Shown here: positions 14,226-22,800 of the stretch, in pieces | Position numbering within the stretch: position 1 is the first letter of the stretch | How the letters are laid out: each line of letters starts with the position of its first letter | DNA from: Selenomonadales bacterium UBA7018 | GTDB taxonomy: Bacteria; Bacillota; Negativicutes; Selenomonadales; Selenomonadaceae | Reading direction: 5' to 3' | Assembly (NCBI GenBank): GCA_002448305.1 | Contig: DJWY01000026.1 | Coordinates: 1 to 22,993, forward strand | DNA: 22,993 nucleotides | Made by a program: the position numbers and the translations under genes | Notes under the pieces: model-generated | Told to the model about the DNA's origin: nothing | The model's database searches: none | Seen by the model: only the letters and a program-made list of their open reading frames with translations

Positions 14226-15881
14226 TTAGACTTTTAAGACCGCGCCTGTTGAAGCAGAAGTAGTAAGTTTGGCGTAGCGGGCAAGATAACCGGTTTTAAT
14301 CTTCGGCTCCGGCTTAGTCCAATCAGCGCGGCGGCGGGCAAGTTCTTCGTCGCTGACTTCGAGTTCCAATTTGCGGTTGGGAATATCAATCGAAATAATG
14401 TCGCCGTCCTTGATTAAAGCAATCGCGCCGCCCTCCATAGCTTCGGGCGAAATGTGACCAATGCACGCGCCTTGACTTGCACCGCTGAAACGTCCGTCAG
14501 TTATCAAACCAACTTTCAAGCCCGCGCCCGTTATCGCCGCCGTCGGATTCAACATTTCCTGCATACCGGGACCGCCTTTGGGACCTTCGTAGCGAATAAC
14601 AACAACGTCGCCATTGTGAATTTCGCCCGCCATTATCGCATTAATTGCGGTTTCCTCACTATCAAAACATTTTGCCGCGCCCTTGTAAACGAGCATATCT
14701 TCGCTAACTGCCGACGCTTTGACGACCGCATAATCCGGACAAAGATTGCCCTGCAAAATCGCAATGCCGCCCGTCGCCCTGTAGGGATTTTCTACCGTGT
14801 GAATAACATCGGGGCGAGTAATTTGCGCATTTTTAATCCGTTCGCCTAAAGTGCCTGTGACTGTCAGCGCGTCGAGATTGAGCAGATTTTTCTTGGAAAG
14901 TTCATGCATAACAGCGTTAATTCCGCCCGCCTCGTCAAGGTCTTGCATGTGGTGCTTGCCGGCGGGGCTGAGCTTTGTAATATACGGCGTCCTAGCAGAA
15001 ATTTCGTCAAAGAGCGTCGCAGGAATTTTAATGCCGCACTCATTAGCAATCGCGGTCAAGTGCAAAACCGTATTCGACGAACCGCCAATGCCCATATCAA
15101 CTGTTATGGCGTTCTCGAAAGCCTTCATAGTCAGAATATCACGCGGGCAAATGTTTTTCTCCAGCAAGTCCATAATTACTTTTCCGGCGCGTTTAGCCAA
15201 AATAAATCTATCGCCGGTATAAGCGGCAGGAATTGTACCGTTGCCGGGCAAAGCCATGCCCAACGCCTCGCTTAAGCAGTTCATTGTATTAGCAGTGAAA
15301 AGCCCCGCGCACGAGCCGCAACTCGGACAAGCATGCGCCTCAAGGTCAGTCATTTCAGTTTGCGACATTTTGCCCGCCGCGAATTTCCCTGCCGCCTCGA
15401 ATGCTTGACTAACGCTAATATCTTTGCCGTGAAAACGTCCCGCAAGCATAGGACCGCCGCTAACGATTATCGACGGGATATTCAGACGCGCCGCCGCCAT
15501 TAACATGCCTGGAACAACTTTATCGCAATTCGGAATTAAAATCAGCGCGTCGAAACCGCTAGCCATTGCGACCGCTTCGATTGAATCGGCAATAAGTTCG
15601 CGGCTTGCTAAGGAATATTTCATGCCGGTATGACCCATAGCAATTCCGTCGCAAACGCCAATAGCGGGAAATTCAATCGGAGTGCCGCCCGCCGCCGCTA
15701 CGCCTAATTTTGCCGCCTCTGTTATTGATTTTAAGTGCATATGTCCTGGAATAATTTCGTTGAAAGAATTGCAAACGCCGATTAGCGGTCTACTAAGTTC
15801 TTCGACGCCGAAGCCGTTTGCATGAAATAAACTTCTGTGTGCGCAACGTGTCGCGCCCTTTTTAACTATGTCACTTCTCAT
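14226..15881 (-). CDS. ilvD: Dihydroxy-acid dehydratase IlvD
   Basis: Dehydrates 2,3-dihydroxy-isovalerate and -methylvalerate in branched-chain amino acid synthesis; 551 aa, full length. Cluster cysteines are in IPNCDKVVPGM (C119) and CPSCGSCAGLF (185-195). The N-terminal NSFNEIIPGHMHL carries PGH, as in the oxygen-sensitive E. coli enzyme, rather than the PCN of [2Fe-2S] types. The C-terminal half has VVIRYEGPKGGPGMQEML and ITDGRFSGASQGACIGH. The start is ATG with SD aaggagag about 9 bases upstream. It heads an operon with murB and a glycosyltransferase. No other ilv or leu gene is nearby. A promoter at 16011-16039 implies a leader of about 120 nt containing a palindromic repeat. Confidence 0.97.
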   Translation of the reverse strand: MRSDIVKKGATRCAHRSLFHANGFGVEELSRPLIGVCNSFNEIIPGHMHLKSITEAAKLGVAAAGGTPIEFPAIGVCDGIAMGHTGMKYSLASRELIADSIEAVAMASGFDALILIPNCDKVVPGMLMAAARLNIPSIIVSGGPMLAGRFHGKDISVSQAFEAAGKFAAGKMSQTEMTDLEAHACPSCGSCAGLFTANTMNCLSEALGMALPGNGTIPAAYTGDRFILAKRAGKVIMDLLEKNICPRDILTMKAFENAITVDMGIGGSSNTVLHLTAIANECGIKIPATLFDEISARTPYITKLSPAGKHHMQDLDEAGGINAVMHELSKKNLLNLDALTVTGTLGERIKNAQITRPDVIHTVENPYRATGGIAILQGNLCPDYAVVKASAVSEDMLVYKGAAKCFDSEETAINAIMAGEIHNGDVVVIRYEGPKGGPGMQEMLNPTAAITGAGLKVGLITDGRFSGASQGACIGHISPEAMEGGAIALIKDGDIISIDIPNRKLELEVSDEELARRRADWTKPEPKIKTGYLARYAKLTTSASTGAVLKV

Positions 15882-15957
15882 TTTGTGAAACTCTCCTTGA
15901 AAATATTTTTGAAACGCCCGAACGCGGCGACTTGCTAAAATTTTCGTAACGTCGCGG

Positions 15958-15991
15958 CGCGTACACTGTTTGCCTACTTTTTAAAAGTAGG
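15958..15991 (-). repeat. Dispersed palindromic repeat, copy B, in the ilvD leader
   Basis: Inverted repeat cctactttt/aaaagtagg around one T (15973-15991), flanked by gtttg and cgcgt. Read on the - strand it aligns with 10034-10065 over about 33 bases with a few differences. It would lie roughly at +13 to +31 of the predicted ilvD transcript and could fold as an early hairpin. The rest of the 15882-16134 intergenic region holds the two promoters listed and nothing else I can identify. Confidence 0.6.
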
Positions 15992-16010
15992 TTGAAAATT
16001 TCTTGAAAAG

Positions 16011-16039
16011 ATTTTAACCCATTTGCCGCCGTCTTGCAA
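16011..16039 (-). promoter_or_regulatory. Putative sigma-A promoter of the ilvD operon
   Basis: On the - strand: -35 TTGCAA (16039-16034), 17-base spacer, -10 TAAAAT (16016-16011). Hexamers and spacing are the same as for the promoter at 434-462. Confidence 0.55.
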
Positions 16040-16107
16040 TAAAATTTTTACTCGCGCTATTTGGTAAGAAAATCATTCCACAAGGTAAACTACACATAAA
16101 TTTTTCG

Positions 16108-16116
16108 TGATAAAAT
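16108..16116 (+). promoter_or_regulatory. Possible extended -10 element of the XRE regulator gene
   Basis: TGA-TAAAAT (16108-16116) fits an extended -10, with no convincing -35. It would place the transcription start almost at the SD, so the assignment is tentative. Confidence 0.3.
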
Positions 16117-16134
16117 ATTTATGGAGGTGAGGAA

Positions 16135-16509
16135 ATGGATAATCTTAGGAAGGAAACTTGCCGCGACGAATTGCAATATATTGGACTGCGCATATCGTAT
16201 TTTAGAAAAATGAAAAACATGACGCAGGCGCAACTTGCCGAGAAAGTTCATATCAGCAAAAATTATCTGTCGCACATAGAAAGCGGCGCGTCGAATAAAG
16301 CGGTATCGTTGCCTTTGCTGATAGAAATTTCAAAGGCACTAGATATTCCATTATCAGTGCTCGTCGATTTAGATGACTTCGATAATTCAAAGGGAAAAAT
16401 TCGTCAGCAATTCGGCGAGATAAAAACTATGTTTGAGGAAATGAAACAATTCAACGCGGAATTAGATAAGATGATGGCTGAAATGGAAAAAGTAAATTTG
16501 GAGCAATAA
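16135..16509 (+). CDS. Small XRE-family HTH transcriptional regulator
   Basis: DNA-binding protein of 124 aa. The Cro/C1-type helix-turn-helix occupies about 14-72 (LRISYFRKMKNMTQAQLAEK, then HISKNYLSHIESG, then LPLLIEISKALDIPLSVLVD). The C-terminal 45 residues form a charged amphipathic helix (QFGEIKTMFEEMKQFNAELD), likely for dimerisation. The start is ATG with strong SD ggaggtgagg. The gene is divergent from ilvD and ends in its own terminator, so it is monocistronic. Its target is unknown; the shared intergenic region makes autoregulation or ilvD control possible, but nothing in the sequence proves it. Confidence 0.88.
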   Translation: MDNLRKETCRDELQYIGLRISYFRKMKNMTQAQLAEKVHISKNYLSHIESGASNKAVSLPLLIEISKALDIPLSVLVDLDDFDNSKGKIRQQFGEIKTMFEEMKQFNAELDKMMAEMEKVNLEQ

Positions 16510-16510
16510 A

Positions 16511-16543
16511 AAAGCTTCCCTGTCAAACGGCAGGGAGTTTTTT
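16511..16543 (+). terminator. Intrinsic terminator of the XRE regulator gene
   Basis: Stem ttccctgtc (16516-16524) with ggcagggag (16529-16537), loop aaac, 9 bp with two G-U pairs, then six T (16538-16543). Confidence 0.85.
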
Positions 16544-16565
16544 GTTATTGGCTAAAATTTTCCTG

Positions 16566-16592
16566 TTGACAATGTTAAATCTGTGATACAAT
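16566..16592 (+). promoter_or_regulatory. Putative promoter of the first chemoreceptor gene
   Basis: TTGACA (16566-16571) and TACAAT (16587-16592) are 15 bases apart, shorter than ideal, but an extended TGA precedes the -10. The 13-base stretch tgtgatacaatgc also occurs ahead of the second chemoreceptor, which supports a shared promoter. Confidence 0.5.
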
Positions 16593-16619
16593 GCAGAAAA
16601 AATTTGGAGGCTCTAGTAA

Positions 16620-18308
16620 ATGAATCCTTAAAACGAAGTCTATTCTTGCAGTGAACACAATTATTGTTATCGTGTGTATTCTCATGGGCGTTATTGGTTA
16701 CTTTCGGGCGGGCGAAGTTTCGCTGAGGCTTTGAAAATGAAAGCGTCCGCCGATGTCAGCGCACTGTCCGAAATTTTGAACTATCGCTACGACGGCGATT
16801 GGCATTTGCAAAACGGAATTTTATTCAAAGGTTCTCAGCAAATGGACGGCGCGGACGAACTTGTTGATTCTCTTAGCCGAGTTTGCGGCGGCAAGGTTAC
16901 AATTTTCAACGGCGATACCCGCGTTGCTACGACCGTTAAAAATGCTCAAGGTAATCGCGCAGTAGGAACAAAGGCTTCCGAAACCGTCATTGACAACGTC
17001 ATAAATCAAGGGCGAAGTTTTTTAGGCGAAGCAATGGTTATGGGCGAGCAACATTACGCCGCATATCAGCCGATTAAAGATACGACTGGAAAGACAATCG
17101 GAATGCTTTTCGTGGGCGTGGGCGTCGCTGAAATGAATGATATGCTTATGGATTTAATTTTGTCATCAACCGCGCTGGCAATCGTCGTTATTTTGATTAT
17201 ATGCGCTGTAATATCAAATTTCTTTATCGGGCGCATGGTTGGTCAGCTAAATTCGGTCGCGGACGCTATGCAAAAAATTTCGGGCGGCAACTTGCAGATT
17301 AAAGATTTAGAAGTTAAATCGCAAGACGAAATCGGCATTTTGTCGGCGAGCGTCAACGATATGAAAACTAAGCTCAAAAAACTTTTAACGAATATTGCGC
17401 AATGCTCCGAGCGCGTCGCGGCGTCAAGTGAGGAATTAACCGCCGGTGCGCAGGAGACTAGCGAATCAATTAACATGGTCGCGCAGAATATGGAAGTTAT
17501 GACGAGCGGCGCAGCTGAACAGGAAAGCACGATTAAAACTCTGGAAGAAAAAATTCAAATCATGCGCGAGAAAATGGACGACTTGCGCGAAACTTCAAAG
17601 GAAATGGAGAAAATAGCAGTCGATAGCGCGAGCAATGCGGCAAATGGTAAGGCGAAAGTCGACGCGGCTATTGACGTTATGAAAAACATTGAATTGCAAG
17701 TAAGTTCTTCGGCTAAAGTTGTCGGGGAACTTGGCAAGCGTTCAGACGAAATCGGGCAGATTGTTGAAACTATTTCGGGCATTGCAGGACAGACGAATTT
17801 ACTTGCACTCAATGCGGCAATCGAAGCCGCCCGCGCAGGTGAACACGGTCGCGGCTTTGCAGTCGTCAGCGAAGAAGTCCGCAAGCTTGCCGAGCAATCA
17901 GCCGAAGCGGCAACGAATATTTCTAAGCTCATTGAAACGATTCAAAAGGATACAACTTCCGCTGTTGAATCAATCGAGCAGGGAAATCAAAGCGTCAAGG
18001 AAGGCACACAATCAATCGCCGAGACCGGTGAAGCTCTTATCGGCATTGAAAATCAAGCGACGAAATTAACTGCTAACGTCAGCAAAAGTTTTGATGATAT
18101 TGTCGCGGTCGACGCCAGCAACGAGGAAATTTTAAAGGCAGTCGGGAAAGTCCGCGAACTTTCCGGCAAATCAAGTTCCAATGCGGATTCAATCAGCGCG
18201 GCTACTCAAGAACAGACTGCAACTATGCACGAAGTTGCCACCGCCAGCCGAACTCTTGCCGAACTTGCGAGCGAAATGAATAGCGAAATTTCTCACTTCA
18301 AATTATAA
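16620..18308 (+). CDS. Methyl-accepting chemotaxis protein, 5' end broken by two compensating indels
   Basis: Chemoreceptor paralogous to the next gene. The natural start is ATG 16620 with SD ttggagg (16604-16610, 9-base spacing), but this frame meets TAA at 16629. Comparison with the second receptor shows an extra base near 16625 (AAT C CTT) and one base missing near 16718 (GAA GTTTC where GAA GGT TTC is expected). Between these points the +1 frame encodes a good first membrane segment (LKTKSILAVNTIIVIVCILM). From 16719 on, the original frame is intact: sCache-like sensor (HLQNGILFKG, NGDTRVATTV, HYAAYQPIKD, IGMLFVGVGV), second membrane segment, HAMP and a full signalling domain (GIAGQTNLLALNAAIEAARA). 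A GTG at 16674 gives an uninterrupted 544-aa frame, but its first ~16 residues are an out-of-frame artefact. It is either a recent pseudogene or a sequencing error. Confidence 0.85.
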
Positions 18309-18314
18309 ATTATT

Positions 18315-18343
18315 TTGCCGCCTATGCTGATTTGTGATACAAT
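18315..18343 (+). promoter_or_regulatory. Putative promoter of the second chemoreceptor gene
   Basis: TTGCCG (18315-18320), 17-base spacer, TACAAT (18338-18343) with an extended TGA. It shares tgtgatacaatgc with the promoter of the first receptor. Confidence 0.5.
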
Positions 18344-18375
18344 GCCTAAAATTTTTAGTAAGAAGGTGTTCGCTA

Positions 18376-20061
18376 ATGGGGCTGAAAAGCAAATCAATTC
18401 TGGCGGTCAATGCGATTGTAATTGTGGCGTGCGTGCTTATGGGGATTATCGGATATATTCGCGCCGAGCAAGGTTTTGCTAAGGCGTTGGAGATGAAAGC
18501 CGCCGCCGATGTTAAATCGCTGTCGGAAATTCTCAACAATCGTTATTGGGGCGATTGGCATTTGCAAAACGGAATACTTTTCAAGGGCGGACAGCAAATT
18601 GACGGCGTCAACGAAATCGCCGATTTTCTAAGCAAAATTTGCGACGGCAAAGTTACGATTTTTAATGGCGATACTCGCGTTGCTACGACTGTTAAAGATT
18701 CTTCCGGAAATCGGCAAGTCGGCACGAGGGCTTCAGACGCGATTATTGATAACGTCATAAGGCAGGGAAAATTTTTCGTCGGCAAAGCGAGCGTTTTAGG
18801 TGAAGACCATTACGCCGCGTATCAGCCGATTAAGGACGTAACCGGCAAGACGATTGGCATGCTTTTTGTCGGAGTTAGCGTTCACGAAATGGACGACGTT
18901 GTTGAGGAATTAATTTTGTCGATTGCGCTGGCAGTCGTCGTGGTTATGATTATTTGTATTCTTGCGTCAAACTTTTTTATCGGGCGCATGGTTGGGCAAC
19001 TAAATTCTGTCGTCGCCGCAATGAAGAAAATTTCCAGCGGCAACTTGCGCATTAACGATTTGGAAATTAAATCGGAAGACGAAATCGGGATATTGGCTGA
19101 AAGTGCTAACGATATGAAATACCGCCTTAAACATTTGCTAACGAATATTGCGCAAAGTTCCGAGCGCGTCGCGGCGTCTAGCGAAGAACTCACTGCCGGC
19201 ACTCAGCAGACTAACGAATCAATTACGGTCGTTGCGCAAAATATGGCGGTTCTAACTAACGGCACTGCCGAGCAGGAAAAGACGATTGAGCATTTGGAAG
19301 AAAAAATTCAAGATATGAACGAGCGCATGGACGATTTACGCATGACGGCTAAGGAAATGGAGCAAATTGCAATCGATAACGCGAATAATGCGGCGGTCGG
19401 CAAGGAAAAAGTCGACATTGCTATTGACGTTATGAAAAATATCGCCGAGCAAGTCAGCTCTTCGGCGCAAGTCGTCGGCGAACTCGGCAAGCGTTCAGAC
19501 GAAATCGGGCAAATCGTCGAAACTATTTCGGGTATCGCAGGGCAGACGAATTTATTAGCACTTAATGCGGCAATCGAAGCCGCCCGCGCAGGTGATAACG
19601 GTCGCGGCTTTGCTGTCGTCGCCGAAGAAGTTCGCAAACTCGCCGAACAATCAGCTTCAGCTACGGAAAATATTTCTAAACTTATCGCGACGATTCAAAA
19701 GGATACAACTTCCGCCGTCGAATCAATCGAACAGGGTAATCAAAGCGTCAAGGAAGGTACTAAATCTGTTGCCGAGACCGGCGCGGCGTTCCGCGATATT
19801 GAAATTCAATCCGCTAAGCTAAATTCTAACGTCAGCAAAAGTTTGGAAGATATTATCGCCGTCGACGCAAGCAATAAGGAAATTTTATCGGCGGTCGAAC
19901 ATGTCAAGGAAATTTCTATCAAATCTAGCGAAAACGCCGATTCAGTCAGCGCGGCGACTCAAGAACAATCCGCTACCATGCAGGAAGTCGCCAACGCTAG
20001 CAAAATTCTTTCCGAACTCGCTAACGATATGCAGGGCGAAATTTCCCAATTCAAATTGTAA
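18376..20061 (+). CDS. Methyl-accepting chemotaxis protein with sCache-type sensor
   Basis: Transmembrane chemoreceptor, 561 aa, signalling through CheA/CheW to the flagellar motor. Membrane segment 1 is at about 7-28. An extracytoplasmic single-Cache-like domain (about 34-170) contains WHLQNGILFKG, NGDTRVATTV, YAAYQPIKDVTGKTIGMLFVGV. Membrane segment 2 is at about 179-202, followed by HAMP (203-256). The cytoplasmic coiled-coil hairpin has its tip near 375-425 (GIAGQTNLLALNAAIEAARA, GRGFAVVAEEVRKLAEQS). There is no C-terminal NWETF-type CheR tether; it ends QFKL. I start it at ATG 18376, 7 bases after SD agaaggtg; the frame extends to 18334 but through the promoter. The ligand is unknown. 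It is a tandem paralogue of the preceding gene, and the Wzt-like gene starts 12 bp after its stop. Confidence 0.95.
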   Translation: MGLKSKSILAVNAIVIVACVLMGIIGYIRAEQGFAKALEMKAAADVKSLSEILNNRYWGDWHLQNGILFKGGQQIDGVNEIADFLSKICDGKVTIFNGDTRVATTVKDSSGNRQVGTRASDAIIDNVIRQGKFFVGKASVLGEDHYAAYQPIKDVTGKTIGMLFVGVSVHEMDDVVEELILSIALAVVVVMIICILASNFFIGRMVGQLNSVVAAMKKISSGNLRINDLEIKSEDEIGILAESANDMKYRLKHLLTNIAQSSERVAASSEELTAGTQQTNESITVVAQNMAVLTNGTAEQEKTIEHLEEKIQDMNERMDDLRMTAKEMEQIAIDNANNAAVGKEKVDIAIDVMKNIAEQVSSSAQVVGELGKRSDEIGQIVETISGIAGQTNLLALNAAIEAARAGDNGRGFAVVAEEVRKLAEQSASATENISKLIATIQKDTTSAVESIEQGNQSVKEGTKSVAETGAAFRDIEIQSAKLNSNVSKSLEDIIAVDASNKEILSAVEHVKEISIKSSENADSVSAATQEQSATMQEVANASKILSELANDMQGEISQFKL

Positions 20062-20073
20062 GGAGCTAAAATT

Positions 20074-21420
20074 TTGAGCGTCGCGATTAAAGCTGAACAT
20101 CTAACCAAAATTTATAAGATTTATGAGCGGGATATTGACCGCCTTAAGGAAACTTTCCACCCGTTCCATAAAAAATATAGCAAAGATTTTTACGCGCTTA
20201 ACGATATTTCCTTTGAAATACGGCGCGGCGAAAATATCGGGCTTGTAGGCAAAAATGGCGCGGGAAAATCCACTTTGCTTAAAATTATTACCGGAGTTTT
20301 AACTCCAACCAGCGGAAATTTGATTGTAAACGGAAAAATCGCCTCTTTGCTCGAATTGGGCGCAGGTTTTAACCCAGAAATGACCGGAATCGAAAATATT
20401 TATATGAATGGGCTTTTAATGGGGCATACTCGCGAAATTATGGACGAAAAAGTCAACGACATCATAAATTTCGCCGATATTGGCGATTTTATCAACCAAC
20501 CTGTCAAAACTTACTCCTCCGGCATGTTCGCAAGGCTCGCTTTCGCCGTTAATGCCTTCGTTGAACCCGATATTTTAATCGTTGACGAAGCTTTGAGCGT
20601 CGGAGACGCATTTTTTCAAAGTAAATGTATGGATAAAATGCGTTCGATGATTCAAGGCGGCGTAACGGTTATTTTTGTTAGTCACGACACTTTTGCAGTC
20701 AAAAATCTCTGCGAACGCGCCTTTCTTATGAAATCTGGCAAAATTTTAATGGATGCACCCGCTAAAGACGTCGTCGAAACCTATCGCAATATGCTTTTGG
20801 AGTCTCGCGGCGAACTTTCTCAAGAACAATCACAACGTCAAAGCGATTTTGTAGAAAATCTGCGCGGAAATACCAATAAACTTAGCTCAGAATCAATTTC
20901 TATCGAAAATTTGGAGCGCGGCAAGGATATTTTCGCCAAAAACGCTACTTATCAGCGCATCGGCGATAAACGAGCCGTTTTTGATAACGTTCAACTGCTA
21001 AATCTCGACGGCGAACTCATTTCTGAAGTTATTTTCGGTCAAGAAGTCGTTTTGCGCATGATTATTCGCTTTCAAAAGGACGTCGCGTGCTTGGGAATGG
21101 GTTATCACATAAGAAACGCTACCGGAATCGATTTAATCTACACTGATTCGCGTTTTAACGACACAAAAGCCATTTTCGACGCTAAATCCGGCGAGATTTA
21201 CGTTATCGATTGGAAATTTAAGGTCGAATTGCGTCAAGAACTCTACGATATTGCCTGCGTCATCTCTACGCCCCTCGATGAGACGCTTAGTTCCGCTGAA
21301 ATGTGCGATTTTATCCCTTGCGCCCTTCAATTTAACGTCGTTAGCCCAAATTCTTTCCTAAGTTTGCCCGGCGGCTACGTTCACTGGCATAATGACCTAA
21401 AAATTCGCCGCCTTAATTGA
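20074..21420 (+). CDS. Polysaccharide-export ABC transporter ATPase (Wzt/TagH-like) with C-terminal extension
   Basis: ATPase of an ABC-2 polysaccharide/O-antigen exporter, 448 aa. The nucleotide-binding domain has Walker A GKNGAGKST (59-67), the family hallmark SLLELGAGFNPEMTGIENIY (91-110), signature YSSGM (148-151 region), Walker B ILIVDE (167-172) and His204. From about 255 a linker leads to a ~150-residue C-terminal beta-rich domain like Wzt carbohydrate-binding domains, which recognise a terminal modification of the glycan. The start is TTG with SD aaggag overlapping the stop of the chemoreceptor gene, 8-base spacing, so the two are probably cotranscribed. No Wzm permease gene is next to it; it must be elsewhere. 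The glycosyltransferase at 12182-13288 might serve the same polymer, but that is speculation. Confidence 0.92.
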   Translation: MSVAIKAEHLTKIYKIYERDIDRLKETFHPFHKKYSKDFYALNDISFEIRRGENIGLVGKNGAGKSTLLKIITGVLTPTSGNLIVNGKIASLLELGAGFNPEMTGIENIYMNGLLMGHTREIMDEKVNDIINFADIGDFINQPVKTYSSGMFARLAFAVNAFVEPDILIVDEALSVGDAFFQSKCMDKMRSMIQGGVTVIFVSHDTFAVKNLCERAFLMKSGKILMDAPAKDVVETYRNMLLESRGELSQEQSQRQSDFVENLRGNTNKLSSESISIENLERGKDIFAKNATYQRIGDKRAVFDNVQLLNLDGELISEVIFGQEVVLRMIIRFQKDVACLGMGYHIRNATGIDLIYTDSRFNDTKAIFDAKSGEIYVIDWKFKVELRQELYDIACVISTPLDETLSSAEMCDFIPCALQFNVVSPNSFLSLPGGYVHWHNDLKIRRLN

Positions 21421-21444
21421 AATTTTAATTTTTTGGGTTATAAT
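21417..21444 (+). promoter_or_regulatory. Putative sigma-A promoter of the VanW-family gene
   Basis: TTGAAA (21417-21422, overlapping the stop of the ABC gene), 16-base spacer, perfect TATAAT (21439-21444), followed by SD ggagg at 21461-21465. Confidence 0.6.
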
Positions 21445-21475
21445 AAGCTGAATAAAATATGGAGGCGAAATTTTT

Positions 21476-22759
21476 GTGGAGACTTCGGAATTTTTAAACC
21501 TAAACCTTAAAAATTTTCTCTCGACGAAGGGCTTAGCGATTTTAGCGGCTACAATCACTGCTTTTGGCGTCGGCACGCTCGGTTTTTCAAATTACGTCGC
21601 CGATAGTGATAAAATCGTTCCCGGAATCCGTTTTGAAGGGCAATCCGTCAACGGACTCGATAAACGCGCCGCAGAAAAAATTATTTCCACCGTCGCCGCT
21701 CAAAAAGTTCATAATCTTACTTTCCGCTACGAAAATCAGGAATTTGAAATCACGCCCGAAGAAATTTCTTTAAATCCGCTCGTCGATAAGGCTGAACAAG
21801 AAATTTTCAGCTACGGGCGCGGAAATTCCCTGCTTTCTAACTTCAACGACCAAATTAAATGCTTTTTGAACGGGCGCAACGTCAATTTGTCCGCTGAATA
21901 CGATTCAAACTTGCTCGCAGAGAAATTAAACGCTATCGCCGCGCAAATTAACCGCGATCCAGTCAATGCGGTTGTAAATTTCAATTCCGACGGCGCGATT
22001 GAGAAAATTCCTGGCGTTATCGGCAAAAAATTAAACGTCGAGCAACTTGCGGACACTTTGCGCGAACCTTTGACCACTTTGAACCTTCCAAACGGCGCAA
22101 TCACCCTTGAACCCGAAGATATTCAGCCTTTCATCACGACAGAGGATATTTCCGCGATTGATTCGGTTCTTGGCTCTTTCAGCACTTATTTTTATCCCGG
22201 CGACAGGGGCGACAACATTTGGCTTGCCGCAAATGCCATTTCTCACAAGCTCGTGAAGAGTAGTTGGACGTTTTCTTTTAATGATACGGTCGGCGAACGC
22301 ACTTGGGACGCCGGATACAAGGTCGCGGGCGTGATTATCAACGGAAGACCCGCTGAAGACTACGGCGGCGGCGTTTGTCAGGTCAGTTCCACGCTTTATA
22401 ACGCCGTTTTGCTCGCCGGGCTCACTCCAACCGAACGCACACCGCATTTTTATCAATCTACTTACGTTGCGCCCGGTCGCGACGCCACAGTTGCCGACGG
22501 TTACCTTGATTTTAAGTTCAGAAACGATTTTCCGCACAATGTTTATCTAATCGCGGAGGCTTACGGCTCAACTTTAAGCGTTTACGTTCTCGGAACTAAA
22601 GCCGATTTGGGCGGCGCGGATATTTCCATTGAACGCGAAGGCTCCGATATGAAACCGTCCATTTATCGCGTCTGGTATAGCGGCGGCGAAGTCGTTAAAA
22701 GCGAATTTTTGCACACAGACGTTTACGAAACGCCTAAACCTCGACAAGATAACGTTTGA
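21476..22759 (+). CDS. VanW-family membrane-anchored envelope protein
   Basis: 427 aa, starting at GTG 21476, 10 bases after SD ggagg. One N-terminal membrane anchor (about 18-38) is followed by an extracytoplasmic region with features of a putative peptidoglycan-binding domain (IRFEGQSVNGLDKRAAEKII, 51-70, and a second similar unit near 130-215). A VanW domain (about 240-385) follows, with FSFNDTVGERT, the core YGGGVCQVSSTLYNA (296-310, Cys301) and a conserved RDATVADGYLDFKFRNDFPH. VanW occurs in some vancomycin-resistance clusters, but its biochemical role is unknown; chromosomal homologues like this are common in Firmicutes and do not imply resistance. It has its own promoter and terminator, so it is probably monocistronic. 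Confidence 0.92.
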   Translation: METSEFLNLNLKNFLSTKGLAILAATITAFGVGTLGFSNYVADSDKIVPGIRFEGQSVNGLDKRAAEKIISTVAAQKVHNLTFRYENQEFEITPEEISLNPLVDKAEQEIFSYGRGNSLLSNFNDQIKCFLNGRNVNLSAEYDSNLLAEKLNAIAAQINRDPVNAVVNFNSDGAIEKIPGVIGKKLNVEQLADTLREPLTTLNLPNGAITLEPEDIQPFITTEDISAIDSVLGSFSTYFYPGDRGDNIWLAANAISHKLVKSSWTFSFNDTVGERTWDAGYKVAGVIINGRPAEDYGGGVCQVSSTLYNAVLLAGLTPTERTPHFYQSTYVAPGRDATVADGYLDFKFRNDFPHNVYLIAEAYGSTLSVYVLGTKADLGGADISIEREGSDMKPSIYRVWYSGGEVVKSEFLHTDVYETPKPRQDNV

Positions 22760-22770
22760 ATCAATTTTCC

Positions 22771-22790
22771 CCGCTTCGGCGGTTTTTTTT
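22771..22790 (+). terminator. Intrinsic terminator of the VanW-family gene
   Basis: A short 4-bp G/C stem, ccgc (22771-22774) and gcgg (22779-22782), closes a very stable TTCG tetraloop and is followed by eight T (22783-22790). It lies 11 bp after the stop codon. Confidence 0.7.
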
Positions 22791-22800
22791 GTGCCCATTT

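Noticed and set aside
15882..16010. T-box or other riboswitch in the ilvD leader
   Set aside because: I found no T-box-like conserved sequence or antiterminator/terminator pair; only the palindromic repeat and a short gcgac/gtcgc dyad are visible.
21476..22759. Vancomycin-resistance determinant
   Set aside because: VanW-domain proteins are widespread in Firmicutes, and no vanHAX, vanRS or related genes are present here.
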